Assembly (NCBI GenBank): GCA_020086605.1
Contig: JACBWW010000018.1
Span: 12,183,252-12,247,251, forward strand
Direction: 5' to 3'
DNA length: 64,000 nucleotides
Source: Lanius collurio
Lineage: Eukaryota > Chordata > Aves > Passeriformes > Laniidae
Shown: positions 37,901 through 51,289 of the stretch, piece by piece
Layout of the letters: every line of letters begins with the position of its first letter
Numbering within the stretch: the first letter of the stretch is position 1
Made by a program: the position numbers and the translations under genes
The notes under the pieces: model-generated
What the model was told of the DNA's origin: nothing
What the model saw: the letters and a program-made list of their open reading frames with translations, nothing else
Databases searched by the model: none

Positions 37901-40900
37901 CTGCAAAGTTTTGCAAAAGACTCCTACTTCCAAAGCAAACCAAAAAGTCAGGGTACAGTGGTGGTGTGTCTTATCTATGGATATTTTTTCTATTTTGTTT
38001 TTCTGAGATCAGCTGCTGAGGAAATAAAACCCCATGCAATTTCCAGCAATGAAAAGTGAATCAATTCTTTTGCATAAAAAACTCCCAAACCTCATTTTCA
38101 TATTTCCATATTTAATTTTTGCACTTGCATGTATATTTCTGTTATCTTCCAGCCACATGTTGCTATTTGTCTCTGTAGTGAAGGATTTTTTTTCCCTATA
38201 TTTTTTTTGACTGTGGACTATGTGAAGCCTGACTTGCATGTAAAAGACCTACAGGGAAAGAATCCTCCAGTCCTCCCTGAATTTAAGACAGCTGGCATGC
38301 CACAGGATTGTGGGAGTGCCCCACATCCAACACCACCTTGGGTGGCATGTGGGGCAGGCAAGGAGCACCACACACTCGCAGACCAATATCTCGTGGCCAG
38401 TGCAAAGTCCCACAGCAGATCAACAGGCAGGGGCAATGGGAGGCTGAAAAAAATTACCAGCCACTTGCTCTTCCAAAAATCAGCCAGTTTTGGCCAACTA
38501 AACACTGTTTAGCACTCAGTTGGTTACTCTGCAGCTTCCACAGAGTACAACTACCTAAACTTGGGCAAAAGGAGAGCTCTGAGATTTATGAGACTATTCC
38601 CAGCAATTTCACTGCATTTATGCTGTTGTTTATGTTAGTCAGCCCTCAGCTATCTGCCTTTCAATGAGATTCAGACTTGCAAGATATTTGGGTGCTTTTG
38701 AAGAGGTTACTTTCAGTCAAAACCAGGCAGCCAGACTCCTGCACTCAGCCAGAGTTAGTGAGGCAGCTCAGCCTTACGATACGTCTTAACCCAGCAGCAG
38801 CGGTGCTTGGACAGACATAATTTCTGTTGTGCTTGCTGGCAGACAAGACTTCAGACAGACTCTGGTTATGATTTTGTTTTGGTCTGCATGTTCAGTGCTC
38901 AGTCAAAATCCTTGGGCAGCCAACTCAGAGACTGCCTTCAATAAGAGAGAGTGTAAATGCAACGTTTTCAGTTTGTACAATATTTCAGTTGTTTTGTCAG
39001 TGGACCACAGCCACTCATTAACTGCTCCAATCTGCTCCCAGCCTGCAGACAGCTCTGGTTTGTCCACATAAAGTGTATTCAATGAACTAGCCCTGCACGT
39101 TTGCAGAGGGGACATACCTCCAGCTCCAGTGTGTCATTGCTCCTTCTGGTACATCACAGGACTGCCAAACTCTGCAGAAGGAAAAAGTGTTCAATAAGGG
39201 CTCTTCCAGCCCTGATGACAGAGCTGGAATTCAAAAAACACAACAGTGCATGTCATGTATCACCTGGTATTGATCTCCTTCCCTTCTCATTCTTAGTTTT
39301 CTGTATCTTCATATTTACAAGTCTTCCCTCCAGGTGCCAACCAAGCCATGCAACTGCAATTCCCAAGGTATGGGAAATGGCTATTGGTAATGTATGAAGA
39401 CTATGATATTTTTTGTGGGAATTGACAGGTTTTGAACTTAAAGAGGCTACGTGTAAAACCAGTGTGAAAATGAGACTCTGGAAAATTAAGGACAAAGTAA
39501 TTGGCTTTTATGCAGTCTCTTCAACTTCCAAATGTACCTGCAACTAATATTAAATTATCACTGTAAATATTACACATTATAAAGACACTAGATTATTATT
39601 TCTAGTGTAAGGGGGAAAAAAGCATGGGTTTCTTTTTTTCCTCTGAGGGGGGGACTGTTTGTGTGTCATTTGGCAGTTTAAAGGTTTAACTAGCCTATTC
39701 CTATGAAAATCTTGAAATTCAGCCACAGACATCCTGGTATTACACCCTTTTCTCCTGAATCTTCATTCATGTAGCATTTTCTTCTGGAGCAGTTAACATA
39801 AAAGGTCTTGGTTAAGAGAAGCTTTCCTCTTGGAAAAGATAATCTGCCTTCAAAGTTATAAGTTGAACAACTGAGTGGTCTAATTGATTGAACATTTACA
39901 AATTATAATTGAATTTGTGCCAAACTATGTGAAAAAGATTTATGTTCCGCTTCCCATTCTGTTTATCCCTCATTTTTTGCGTGTGTGTGCATGTGTGAAC
40001 TGAATCTTTGGGAACTCCTTTCACTTGATGCATCGAGGTGGTTAAACACATTGAATTATGGCAGTCTGTCACATCAGTGTTTCAAACTGAAATACTGGAA
40101 TTGACACATCCCTGGAAAAGGAAGTCAGACCATCCAAAATCCAGAGTTATGCTGTTTTTGAAACTTGAGATTCTGAAGACAGAATTTTCATTTAACTCCA
40201 ACTAAAGGGGAAGAAAAAAGGAGGGACAGAAAAGGTTTAAGTAATTATAATGCAGCTTTTAAAGCATAAAAATAATTTTAATGAAAATAATAGTGTCTTG
40301 ATTGTCCTGCTTATGAGTGGAGACAGCCAACTCTCTGTAAATACCCATATTTATTTTGGTGATCCTCTGTGAAGTAATTATGGAAGGACAATAAGGGCAC
40401 AGAATCTGAGTCTCCAGCAAACAAAATGCAATGCAATGCATCGCCATATTTCTATGCAAAAATTTCTTGAATATGAGGAGTCCAAAAGCATGTCAGCTCT
40501 TAACTGTGCCCTTGATGATGATGAAAATTTAGCCAATGAACAACAGTCTTGAGGGAATGTTTCTTTCAACAGGATGTGATCTAATATTCAGATGAAGATG
40601 TGTAGTAGTTTCAGGGCTGTATCTTGTATTTACAAAGGAGGAATTGCAAGTCCATTGAAATGCAAAGCTTTACCTCTAGAGCTGTACTTAATATGCTCCA
40701 AAACAATGGCATCAACAGCAAAGGCAGAATTTTTTTTAATCTTGTTTTCCTGTGTATGAACCCAAAAATAATTAAAAAATATTCTACCATATTCTTCAGC
40801 TTAACCCATTCTCACCCTGTAACACTGCCCAGACAAGTTCACTGATCACACACAAGACTGAATATGATCAAATTCTACTCTAACCAAAGTAGCAAAATTT

Positions 40901-40967
40901 CTTTTTGGTGATTTCATCACAAGAAAAAAAACATTTAAAAAATCCTCAAGATTATGAGCAGCAGAAT
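34901..40967. other. Unique non-coding DNA, slightly GC-richer in part
   Basis: The segment 37460-37630 holds four CpGs in about 130 bp and is GC-richer than its flanks. The segments 38240-38500 and 38680-39130 are also less AT-rich and carry open frames of up to 127 codons on both strands. None shows a domain, and overlapping frames on both strands argue that they come from low stop-codon density rather than selection. Confidence 0.5.
38318..38355. repeat. Imperfect GC-rich hairpin
   Basis: GCCCCACAT at 38318-38326 pairs with ATGTGGGGC at 38347-38355, and CCACC at 38333-38337 pairs with GGTGG at 38341-38345 around a TTG loop. A 6-nt bulge on the left and one unpaired C on the right separate the two stems. 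It has 14 pairs in total. Confidence 0.85.
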
Positions 40968-40991
40968 ATTACAATATTTCAGTATTGTAAT
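40968..40991. repeat. Inverted repeat, 9-bp arms, 6-nt loop
   Basis: ATTACAATA at 40968-40976 pairs perfectly with TATTGTAAT at 40983-40991. The arms contain ATTGT, a SOX-type core, in opposed orientation. Confidence 0.85.
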
Positions 40992-43900
40992 GCAAAAGGG
41001 TAGAAATAGGACTGGGAAATTCTAGTTTTCTAACTTTAACCAGCACACAATAGTGTGGATGAGTAATTAGTATGGAAACAAGAGTGAGATTGGATTGCTA
41101 GATTTGAAGGAAAAATAGTACCTTCTGAACAATATTGCCATCTTAAGACTATACGCAAGCCTCAGTTATTTAGTCTTTTTCTGTTACAGTGGAGGATATA
41201 TAACATATTAAGTCCAACAATAAAAAGACAAGATATATAACCTTTAACAATATCAGAGACTGCTTGAAAATGACATGTTATCACAAACATGTATTGCATG
41301 TATTATTTCAATTATTTTAAAATTTTAAAGCTTTTTTGAAATTGAAATCATGATTTTTAAGCACTTTGCGGTTAACAATAACATTTGTTGAAATTTCCAA
41401 AATATTCTACTGTTTGGCATGCTAGACAAAGCTCTTGAGCAAGAAATGAGAAGTATTAAATAATCTTAAATCTTCAGTGGATGCTAAAGAATATCTGTTA
41501 CTTGAATATCCCACGGCATCTAAGATCCAAATTGCATGGCAGTTTGTGCTCTCCTTCCTTCCATCTCAGAATCATCTGTAAATGACTCTCCCTTTCCATC
41601 AACAGTTTTCTTGTGATAGAGTCCTGCCTCTTACAACGCCCACCTCAGAGCTCCTGAGTTTATAATATGTGTTCAAGGCCTCACGGGATTCTCTAACATT
41701 TACACAGCTGTGGCAAACACTTCAAAATTAACCACCTGACCTTCCCCAAAATGCTCAAAGAGCTCAAATTCCTTATTGCACACAAAAGAATCAAACACAT
41801 TTGGAGGCCCTAGGGCCATAATGTTTTTTTAGCTATCAGGCATAAAACCCCTTCCATCCACTTTTTCAGAGGACTCTTTCACCAGTGCCTTTTTGATCTG
41901 CTCTCCACATTCTACCCTATCTTCTGTCTCCACAAAGAAGCCATCTCTACCACAGGGACAATAAATTATCACTGAAGAAAGAATGGTCACAGAAGCAAAA
42001 GAGGTACTAAATCAATATCAAATTCACTGCTGAGACCTAGTCTTAGACTTTGCAGACAACAGCCTTTACTGTGCTCCAATGAAGGGGCTCATGCCTCTTG
42101 TGTCCTAACTTCAGTCTGATTTCAGACTCGCTGCAGGATAAGGCCTAAACCTTTACAATATTTTTATCTATTTTGATTTTTAATTAATTATTACAGTGAA
42201 TTTACACCTTCCTTTACTTTCTATCTCATCTCAGGATTCATCTTGCATGAATGAAGCTCCTGTGAAAAAAGCAGTTTTACCACAGAAATTTACTCCTGAG
42301 ATGATTGCTGAACTGAAGAGCAGAAGGGCAAACACTCTTGGCACTCACTGAAGAGCAGCTCTAGGCCTGTTCTGGGTACACTCCTCACCTGAGGAGAGGC
42401 TGGTGGGCACTCAGGTTAGATCCTCATCACCTTGGAGAAGCTCCATGTAGGTTAAAATACAGCAAATTGATACAGTGGGGCTTTGTCCCTCAGCAGGGAT
42501 GCAGTCATTGTCCGGCTCGCATCACATCTGTAAAATAGCACTGGTTTCTTTGCCAAATTGCCTGGTAAGGCCACAGCAGGCTCTGGATTTACCCATTGCC
42601 ACAGGGTTTAATGACCTTAAGCACAACACTGAATTACACCTCCAATTGCTATTTCCATCTGATTAACACTGAAAAATGCAGAAGGCTGGGTACATGTATA
42701 CAACACTGGTAAATGGACTTACTCATTGTGCCGTAACATGCAGCATTTAATCCTCCTTCAACACTTAACTAGTGATACTTTACTGAGCCTTTCAGAAAGG
42801 GATGTGATAGCACAAAATACAGAACAGAAAAGGTTGGTCTGCTTAAAAAAAGTGAATAAATATTTGAAGCACTTGGCATTAAATTTTTAGGAAATCTGTC
42901 ACTGAAGGGATCTCATGTAGCCACTGCTCCCAATAACCTTACCAAAGGTTCACCAAAGTCATGATTTTGCAAATAACTACTCAGGAATAGGAGAAGCAAG
43001 CTCAAAGCTTTGCTCTTGGCCGTAATCTAAAGCAAAATAAATGTAAAATTCACACAGATCATTTTGCAAAATAATTGTCAGTTTTACCATTGTGGCACAA
43101 CTGCCTGCAGTTCATCCATATACTCATCAGCCAGTCTAGAAGTTTATCTAAACTGGGCATCACAGTCATTAAGAAACTCGGTGAAAGGTAGGTTATGGAT
43201 GTAGAACAATACCACCATTTTTAAATTACTAACATAGAGCTTTGAGTTATAATAAGAACCAGAGCTGGAAGTTGAATGCCAGCTTTTTTTTTTTTGTTTT
43301 GTTTTAGGCTTTCATGTTGACCTCTGCTCTACACAAACTTAAATCTGTTTTACATCAGAAGCTGCAGGGACGGAAGAATACATGGGAAAAGAACATGTCT
43401 GGGAGTTTAGAGAAAACCAGCTAAATTTTTTGAGCTCCAGTGGGATTGGTGACATAACTAAAAAGCAACAAACAGCAGGTGAGAGGGAGGATTTAAATAT
43501 AAATAAGGACACTTTGAAGCCATAAGTTTTTATTGATCACATTCACATTTCCAAATCAAAGTCTCTGCCCTTAGAAAAATATTTAACTAAGAAAGAATCC
43601 AAAAGTCATAAAATAACAAGCAGGGAAAGAAAAAATATTAGAGAAAAGTAAAGGCATGGAATCATGTTGATAAATATTCCCCAGACTAAAAAAATCAACT
43701 AAACACCCTATTTTCCTTAATTAAAAATCACTGAATTATTTAAGGATATCTGCCTGAATTAATTATTGAAGATACATCAAGATCTGCCTAGTGGTGTGAT
43801 TAGTGGTTTACATGGTTATTAAGATCTGCCCATTTGGTCCATTGAATTCAACCTCCAATTAAAAAAGTTATTAGAAATTCAATCCCACAAACAACTTAAC

Positions 43901-45639
43901 ATGTCCACACTCCATGCTTTAAAATGGTTAAATATTTTAATTCACATAATTCATCCATTAGTAAAAAGTTAGAGCTTATTTCCTTTTTCCCGTGGTCAAT
44001 GTATACAAAGAAACAATGCCCATTTTATGGCTATGGTTTGGCAGCACAGCATTTGCCATCCTACTAAAGGTGCTGCTCACAGTCTATCCATGGGATCAGA
44101 GTTCAAATAGCAGCACATTCAATCTGGAAAAAAGTGGTGGTTACAATTGCATAGTAATAACAGTTGCAGATAACAATCTGAAAAGCTGAGACCACTGAAA
44201 CACAATGGTTTGCAGTTAGAAAATATTTGTGTGTTTTACCAGAATGTAGTCCAATACACCACTGACTGGGAGAAATTAAAATCTGCTGGCAAGACAAAAA
44301 ATTAGATCAGAGGTGTCTCAAATGAAAGAAAATCCAGTCTTGCTTAACTGAAATGTGACCATCCAGATAGCATTCTTACCAGCTCATTCACTACAATTTA
44401 ATTCTGGATTAGAAACTTTATTTTAACAAATGCTAATGCATAGGTGCAACTTGGCTGCCAGAGCAGGCCCATGAGTAACAGCCCTTCCTCCATAAGGACC
44501 CTATAACCACGCTTTGTGAACAGACACATATTCCCTCCACCAACCAAATGCAGACAGCTGAGGTACAAAATATCAGAAAATAGGTCTTACAAGGCCTTGT
44601 GCAAGATGTGTGTTTAGCCCTGATGGCCTTAACAGTGACCAAGGGGATGACAGGCAGTTTGCACAAGCAAGAAACAAACATTTAGTGATATTTAGCCAGA
44701 AAACTTTGCCAACCTCCAAAAATTTGCAGCTTAGAGACTTCCCACTAGCAGACCTTGCTGAATTTCTCTTCCACAAACTTCTCCAGTTGCCTACTGACCT
44801 GCCTCATAAAGGATCAATACTCGGAGCATGCAGGCTTGCACTGTGCAGAACCATCGTGGTCCCCTCTGAGGCTGTGCATGTTGCCTTCATTTAATCCTCA
44901 CACTTCTGGTATCAGAAAAAATGTTCATCTTGTTCACCTCCACAGCAGTCATATTCTTTGGTCCCTTTGTCTTATCTTCTCTGCATTACCTTTTTGGCAG
45001 GCTGAAGAATATGGCAGACGTGGATGTTCCTTCTGCAAAGGATGTGAAGTCAGGACTCCAGGGGTCTGTGGCTGCTCCTCTGCTCCATGGAGAGTGTTCA
45101 CATACCTTCACCTTGCATTTAATGATTTGCCTCATATGAGCTGAATTATTTTCCAAATATTTCTGGTTTTCCCTGGAAGAAAGAGTCTTGATGACAATTC
45201 TAAAACCTAATTTAGATACCAGGGTGGTGTTTTGAAGGAGACAGAGTTAGATCAAATTGCACTAAATTTATCAGGTTAAGATCTAAGTGTTTCTGTTTAG
45301 TGAGATGCAGAAATTTTTGCCATTAATGTTTGCTATTTGACAGTGGTTTCTTTTCATTACATGAAATGAGAAAACAGAGCCAGTTCATTATGAAGAGGGT
45401 GAAAGTTTTAATAAGGCCAATACAGGCTGAATCCTACAAGTGCATGTGGGGAAAGTAATATATAAAATGCAACATCAAAGAAAGATGAGCAGGGAATGGA
45501 GAGCAGAGAAATATGTAATGAGCCATCAGACTGAAGTCTAAGATAATTGCTTAAAGATTACAGCACTTGGGAAATGCTAACCTATACCAGGAGTAGAGAA
45601 TGGATTGAAAGGAATGGGACCCAGTAAATCTGTAACCAC
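40992..45639. other. Unique non-coding DNA, no gene
   Basis: A T12-GTTTTG-TTTTAG tract at 43284-43307 resembles a splice acceptor but has no credible exon downstream. The 94- to 129-codon frames at 44610-45144 overlap one another in different frames and show no family resemblance. Confidence 0.5.
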
Positions 45640-45740
45640 ATTGTAAGGGTCAGGGTAATTTCCCCCATTTTTCAGGTGCAGAAGCTGAGGCTCTGAATAG
45701 GGCTAGCAGTGAGGGTCTCACCTGGAACAGATCGGCTTGA
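45640..45740 (+). repeat. MIR-like SINE scrap
   Basis: The order 'aatttcccccatttttcag', 'gtgcagaagctgaggctctgaa' and 'gggtctcacctgg' follows the MIR core region (cccattttacagatgaggaaactgaggc...). MIR copies in birds are rare and old, in keeping with the high divergence seen here. Confidence 0.45.
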
Positions 45741-46864
45741 TCTGGGGTCAGATGCGACCCAACTTCTTTTTTGCCCAAAAATCTCTTCTAAATATTTTTG
45801 TATTAACTCTGGGGCTGGAGAGAACTTAATAACCTGTCAGTGTGAAATAATTAACTTTCCTAATGGCAAAGAGCGGGGCTTGTGGCCCAGTTTAAGTTCT
45901 TGCTGTTTGTACAGTGTTAAATAAGCCAGTGGATCAATGTGGCTCTGATGATTTATTAACACCATGCTGCCAATGAGAACTCATGCTGAAACTTAGGATG
46001 GCTCAAACATAATTTTAAGTACTGAAGGGAATCTCAGATCTTTCAAGGACTTATAGAACTGGTTGCATATTTGTCATATATTAACATAGAAAGTAAAATA
46101 CCTCTGAATAACAAGGAATCCATCTTTCACCAGTTCAAAGTGTTGACAACAACAGTAATTGTGTTTTATCATGCTTTCTTGCAATTCCACAAAAATGGAT
46201 TGATATCCCAGTTATTAAGCAATTCATATGTTGTGTACTAAGTACCTCTGTTTTTTCAAAAAAGAGGAAAAAACTCACCTAAATCTATTTTCATTTAGAT
46301 AGGAGTACTTTATTTTCTCATTTCAATGGAAACAATCCAATTGACCTGAAGCTCTCACTGAAAAAAAACCTGAGCATTATTAAAACAGCTGAAACAAAAG
46401 ACTATAAATTGTGGTTTTGTTTTCTCATGAAACATTCACAGCACCAATCTGTCCTAGTTAAAATCCTTATTTATAAAATTTGATTCATTATTTATGCCCC
46501 ATTTAGGGTGACAGTGCACCTACCTAGTAGAAATTTATTTAGCAACTGTCTTCTACCCCAAGAGAAGCTGCTGTTCTCCTTCACCTTTCTAAATACACAA
46601 ATAAGCATCATTTCAGTGGAAACTGATCCATAAACAACTACCAGGCACTAAAAATCATATGGGAAACCAAGCAGAGTTTATCTTAAGAGGATTTGGTTGT
46701 GTGCACTGCCATCAACTTTGGTGTATTTTTACAGTTCAGATTAGCAATTTTAAAATATTTGTATATATTAAAGAGAATTGTATGAGTATCCTGGAGATGT
46801 AGTAACAGTTAAAAACATTACTACACTTTGGACTTGCTTGGGCTTTCATCTGTGTATTGTTTGA
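45741..46864. other. Unique non-coding DNA, no gene
   Basis: AT-rich, without recognisable features. Confidence 0.5.
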
Positions 46865-46957
46865 TAAAGATGCTTAAGTATTATCATCCTCATTTCACAC
46901 TTTAAGAACATGAACCACAGATAGACTGAAAAATTTCTGAAGCCATCAGAAAGATCT
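46865..46957 (+). repeat. MIR-like SINE scrap
   Basis: The blocks 'attatcatcctcatttcaca' and 'gaaccacagatagactgaaaaatttctgaagccatcag' follow the MIR core in the plus orientation. The block normally reading 'gaggaaactgag' is decayed. Confidence 0.45.
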
Positions 46958-49900
46958 TTTTACACTGGAAAAAAAAGCTCAGCTGAACCTTAAGGCTGCC
47001 TCCACTTAGGCAAACAGTGCAGACCACAGGAAGCAGATTTTCAGAGCAAAAAATTTGACAGTGAGAACCAGAAATCTTCCTTATAAGAAATTTTAATTTT
47101 AAAGAATTGATTTATTTTTACTTTGGGCTATCCTTTGTTTAACCTCACAGACCAAGTACCTATTTCTCTTTGGAGTGTATCAGATCTAGTTGGTTTACTT
47201 TTATTCAAAATTAATTCCAGTTCGTGCACTTGAGACAGTTCCTCAACATGAGCAAAAGCATAAATGATGGAGTTGATCACAAGAGCTACTTTAAAAGTTC
47301 CCATCTGATCCAAGCTAAAATTCAAAGGCAGATTCAGCCTATGCAATGTCAGCTGGAAAGAGCCTGTTTCAGAGCAGTGAGGAGCCAGCAGTGAGATGAG
47401 GATAAGGGGCATTTGCAGAATCTCCAGTGGAATCAGGTTTTGGGGCACCAGGAGGAAATGTTCTGCTACCCCTTAGCTATTTCTGCACAGATATGCTCTG
47501 CAGCTCTTGGGTTTGCAATCTTGCTGAAAACATGCAAAACTTGCTACATACCACACATCATATTGTGCGTGAAAGCTATCCACATGACAGGCAGTCTTCC
47601 AGAGATAACAATAACCTTCAGGTGATGCCAATGATTTTTACTGACTGTGTGTGGTGGTCTGCTGAGCTCAGCCACTCAACACAGTCTGCTGAGCAACAAG
47701 AAAAAGTCTCCAGCTTTGCCATGCTCTGCCAGTTTTCCTTACTGCTTCCAGAAATTAGTTCTGGGTACTTTGCTGATGCATTTACATGAAAAGACAAGGT
47801 ACTCTTCAGCTCCCTGATACCTGTATTAGATTATATTCACATATCATGTTCCATGAGAGTCCATGCATATCTCAGGCATCAGGGAGTTTTCCTTGCTTCC
47901 GGAATACAGAATTCTGTGAAGGCAGAAATGTGTAGACTTCCTCAAGTCAGCTTCAGTGGATATTTATAACGGTGTAATGAAAATGATCACTGAGATATTG
48001 CTTGTCATCAGAGACCTGCTGTATCTGTGATGCTAATAATAATAATAATTGTTGGATAATTGTTCCTTTGTTAGTTTTGCTTTGAACAGATAGAGAAGGA
48101 GAAAAGAAATTTAAAGGTAGAAAGAGGTCAAAACATACCAGAAAAAATCTAGAAAAAACTCTGGAAGACTATAACTTTTATATGAAAGATCTGAGGGAGC
48201 AGATGAGTTTGTTTACACTCATTCACACACTTGAGGGATTGTCCATCATGTGAAGCATGTCCCTGTTGAGGATTTGGGACCCAGCTAATTTTTAAGTGTA
48301 AAATAGACCATGAGAACCCTGGCCCTGAGCACTGTCCCAATATCCTAGAATATCCTGAGGTCTGGAAAATGTTGCGTGATCTACAAAGATTTGCATGTGG
48401 ATGCAAGGCTTTTCATATGGAGATCAATTTCAAAGCAGGTTAAGGTACACACTTTGTACACGTAGCTGTTGAGGCATTTTTTAAAAAATCAAAGAATACA
48501 GAAGTATCATTTAAAAGTTGAAGAGGACTTAGTACCAAATCTTTAGTCCCTTATGCAACCAATTGCTACCTTGTACTTCATAAAATATAGTAGAGCAGTT
48601 GAACAGCAGGCACTATAACTTGTACTTTGAATCTACCTAAATGTAGAAAGTAATAAATTACAGTGAGTGATCCTAGCTTTTTAACTGGCGTTCCAAGTCC
48701 ATTTGCCTTTCTAATGCATTTTGAAAAAGATAAATGCCAAACACTTAAGCTGCACATAAGCTTCTTGCTCCTTTATATTATTTCCTATAAATAAAAATAT
48801 AAATGCTTGCAGTCATGCAATTTGATCTTTGAGCATGGGATACTATAAATCTAGTCATGATACATTTCCCCTGAAAATAAATATGTCTTTTAAGATGCAG
48901 GACAAAAAGGTTCTTTCTTAAGGACATAAACACCTAATAATCCAAATAGCTACTTAGCCCAGAAAGTGAAAGACATCGCTTCTGGGCATGGTACTCACTG
49001 GATACACGGACTCCATGCCAAGCAAAAAACAAGATCTAAGTCAGAATTTTTTTGGAACAGAACTGTGCTGTTGTCCTCCCTTTTCTCATATGAGAAAGAT
49101 TTTTTATGAACAGGATTAAACAGATATTATATAAAGGAATGTCTGTATTCTGTGTCAGGTACTTGCTCTACTTTGAACTTATGTTCTCTGCTTCGCAACT
49201 GAAACTATACTTTCCCTTTAACTGAAGTTGCCAAAATATAGTCTTCATCAACATTGATTCAACACATCATCATCTAAAACAAGGTGATAAAGCTGGTATT
49301 TATATCTGTCAGGGGACTGATTACAGATGATGGCAATGACCATCTCAAAAGGTATAATTCTCTGCCACAGTGTATATCAGTATTTTTCTTAATTATTTCT
49401 GACATTTTACCTATTACTCCAAGGACTTTCTCAGAGGGCGGAAATAAAGGGGAAAAATGGGTTTTGTGCCACAGATGAAGAAATACATCTTCTGTAAGTA
49501 ATTCCCAGAAGAAATCTTGGAAATCTTATGGGGTCAGGAAAGAGGCAAGAAAGTAGCATTTGTCACCCTTGCTGAATTGGTCATCTAAACTTACAGTAGC
49601 ACTAAAGCCGAATGACTTATCTGCCACTCCTTAGGGAGAAAGAAAAGTGAGGATAAAGAAGTATAGGGGAGGAAAAAAGCACACTGGGAAAGTATTGTCT
49701 AAAAAACTGCCTAAAGATTTTGATATTTCAGCCACTTAGCTCCTATTTCCCTACAGTAGATGTGCACATCACTTCTGTTATTAGAAATCACATGCAGAAT
49801 AAAAGAAGAAAAGTACAGCTGAGGTTATGGCAAGAATAAAAGTTCACCAAGTTTTGGACAAGCAAATAGTGTCTGAGAATGACTCAGAGAAAAACATCCA

Positions 49901-51289
49901 GCTAAAGGGCTGTACAGATGCAAGAGAAATGGACAATGATCACCATCTACAGGGAATATTAAGATAGGGTGAGTGACAGGTAACCCATGAAACCAAAAGA
50001 AACTTTGAAAAAATCACATGAAAAAGCTTGTTACAAGTCACTGCTTTTGACATGAGTTTGATGCAGGATAGACAACAGTGCTACAAAAAGCAACTTGTCG
50101 CATATCTCTAGAAAAATTTCTAGCACAGTTGGCTGCTCAGTTTAATGACACTATTATTAAACGCAAGATAGGTAAAACAGCTGTAATAGTCACGAGCTTT
50201 CTGATTTTATCTTCAAAACCTATGAACTGCAGCCATCCCAGAGCAAGACACAACTCATCACTTGGTTTCCAGCCTTGGAGCTACCTTCTGTTCAAAGAAT
50301 CTTCTCTCATCCTCTGAATCTTCCAGAATCCCCTGTTGATGACCCACCAGCATGAACATGGTTAGCAAAACATGAGTTTTACATAGCTATTGGGCCTATG
50401 TTATCTTGCATTACACAAATTCAAATAAAACTAACTGCACTCCATGGAAGCTCCTACGTGTATAAATGGATTGTTGGGGTATTAGAGGGCTGCTAACGTG
50501 GGCCACTTAAGCCATAGCAGGATGTGAATTATTCTGCACTTAACAGAATGAAACATCTGTCTTTCAGATATTTACTAGTTATGTTAAGGTGATTTGTCCT
50601 TAATTTACGCTCCATCAGAAATGAAAATGCCTTTTTTCCTCTACATCTACTGTTGGCTGCATGGTGGCCTGCCTTTAAGAAGGCATTTACTGCCTACCTC
50701 TAAGAGATAGTAGAGGAAGGGTGAGTGATTTTCATGCTCTGGCACTCATTGTAGGCTGTTTAATTTGTCAGGACTACTAGGCCATGGTTTTGTGCTTTGA
50801 CAGGTTTTTGTTATTCCTGCTAATCCCATTTCTGTTGTGTAATGTGCGTGGCAGCATCTGGTGACAACAGAATAGAACACCTAATTGTGAATGAATACAG
50901 AGAGCCCTGTTCTGCCACATTGCCTGTTGCATTATTTTTGCATTTTTATGGCTGAGGGTGGGCTTCCAGGAGCTGCAAAGCAGACAGCCCATCGTTGTAA
51001 TCAAATTTGCCTTTTGCATGTGTGTGTTCTCAAGAGCCTTCCTGTTTCTACAGCCTCCAGGATTCCCTGAATTTGGCTTTCTGGCTCCCTCTTCTGAATG
51101 GAGAGGATGATCTTAAGCACTTATTAAACTGCTTCTCTTTACTTTAACTATTAAGTCACAATGTGAAACTGATGGTTTTAAGTGCATTTGGATGTCACTA
51201 AAAGGAGCTGTGTGTGATGAAAGCCTATGCAATACCAGCCCAGCTGTCACTGCATTCCCCCCTTGCATGGCTTAATTCACTTGCTGGAC
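46958..51289. other. Unique non-coding DNA, no gene
   Basis: Two opposing open frames (106 codons minus at 47128-47448; 120 codons plus at 47427-47789) show no family resemblance. A short AAT microsatellite lies at 48035-48049. Nothing else could be supported. Confidence 0.5.

Noticed and set aside
38129..38667. Open frames of 95-127 codons on both strands
   Set aside because: Open on both strands in overlapping frames, with no recognisable domains.
43284..43307. Strong splice-acceptor-like polypyrimidine tract with AG
   Set aside because: No downstream open exon with a donor site or family resemblance; T-rich tracts are common here.
44610..45144. Overlapping 94-, 129- and 72-codon frames
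   Set aside because: Several frames open together and no protein family resemblance, which fits low stop density rather than coding selection.
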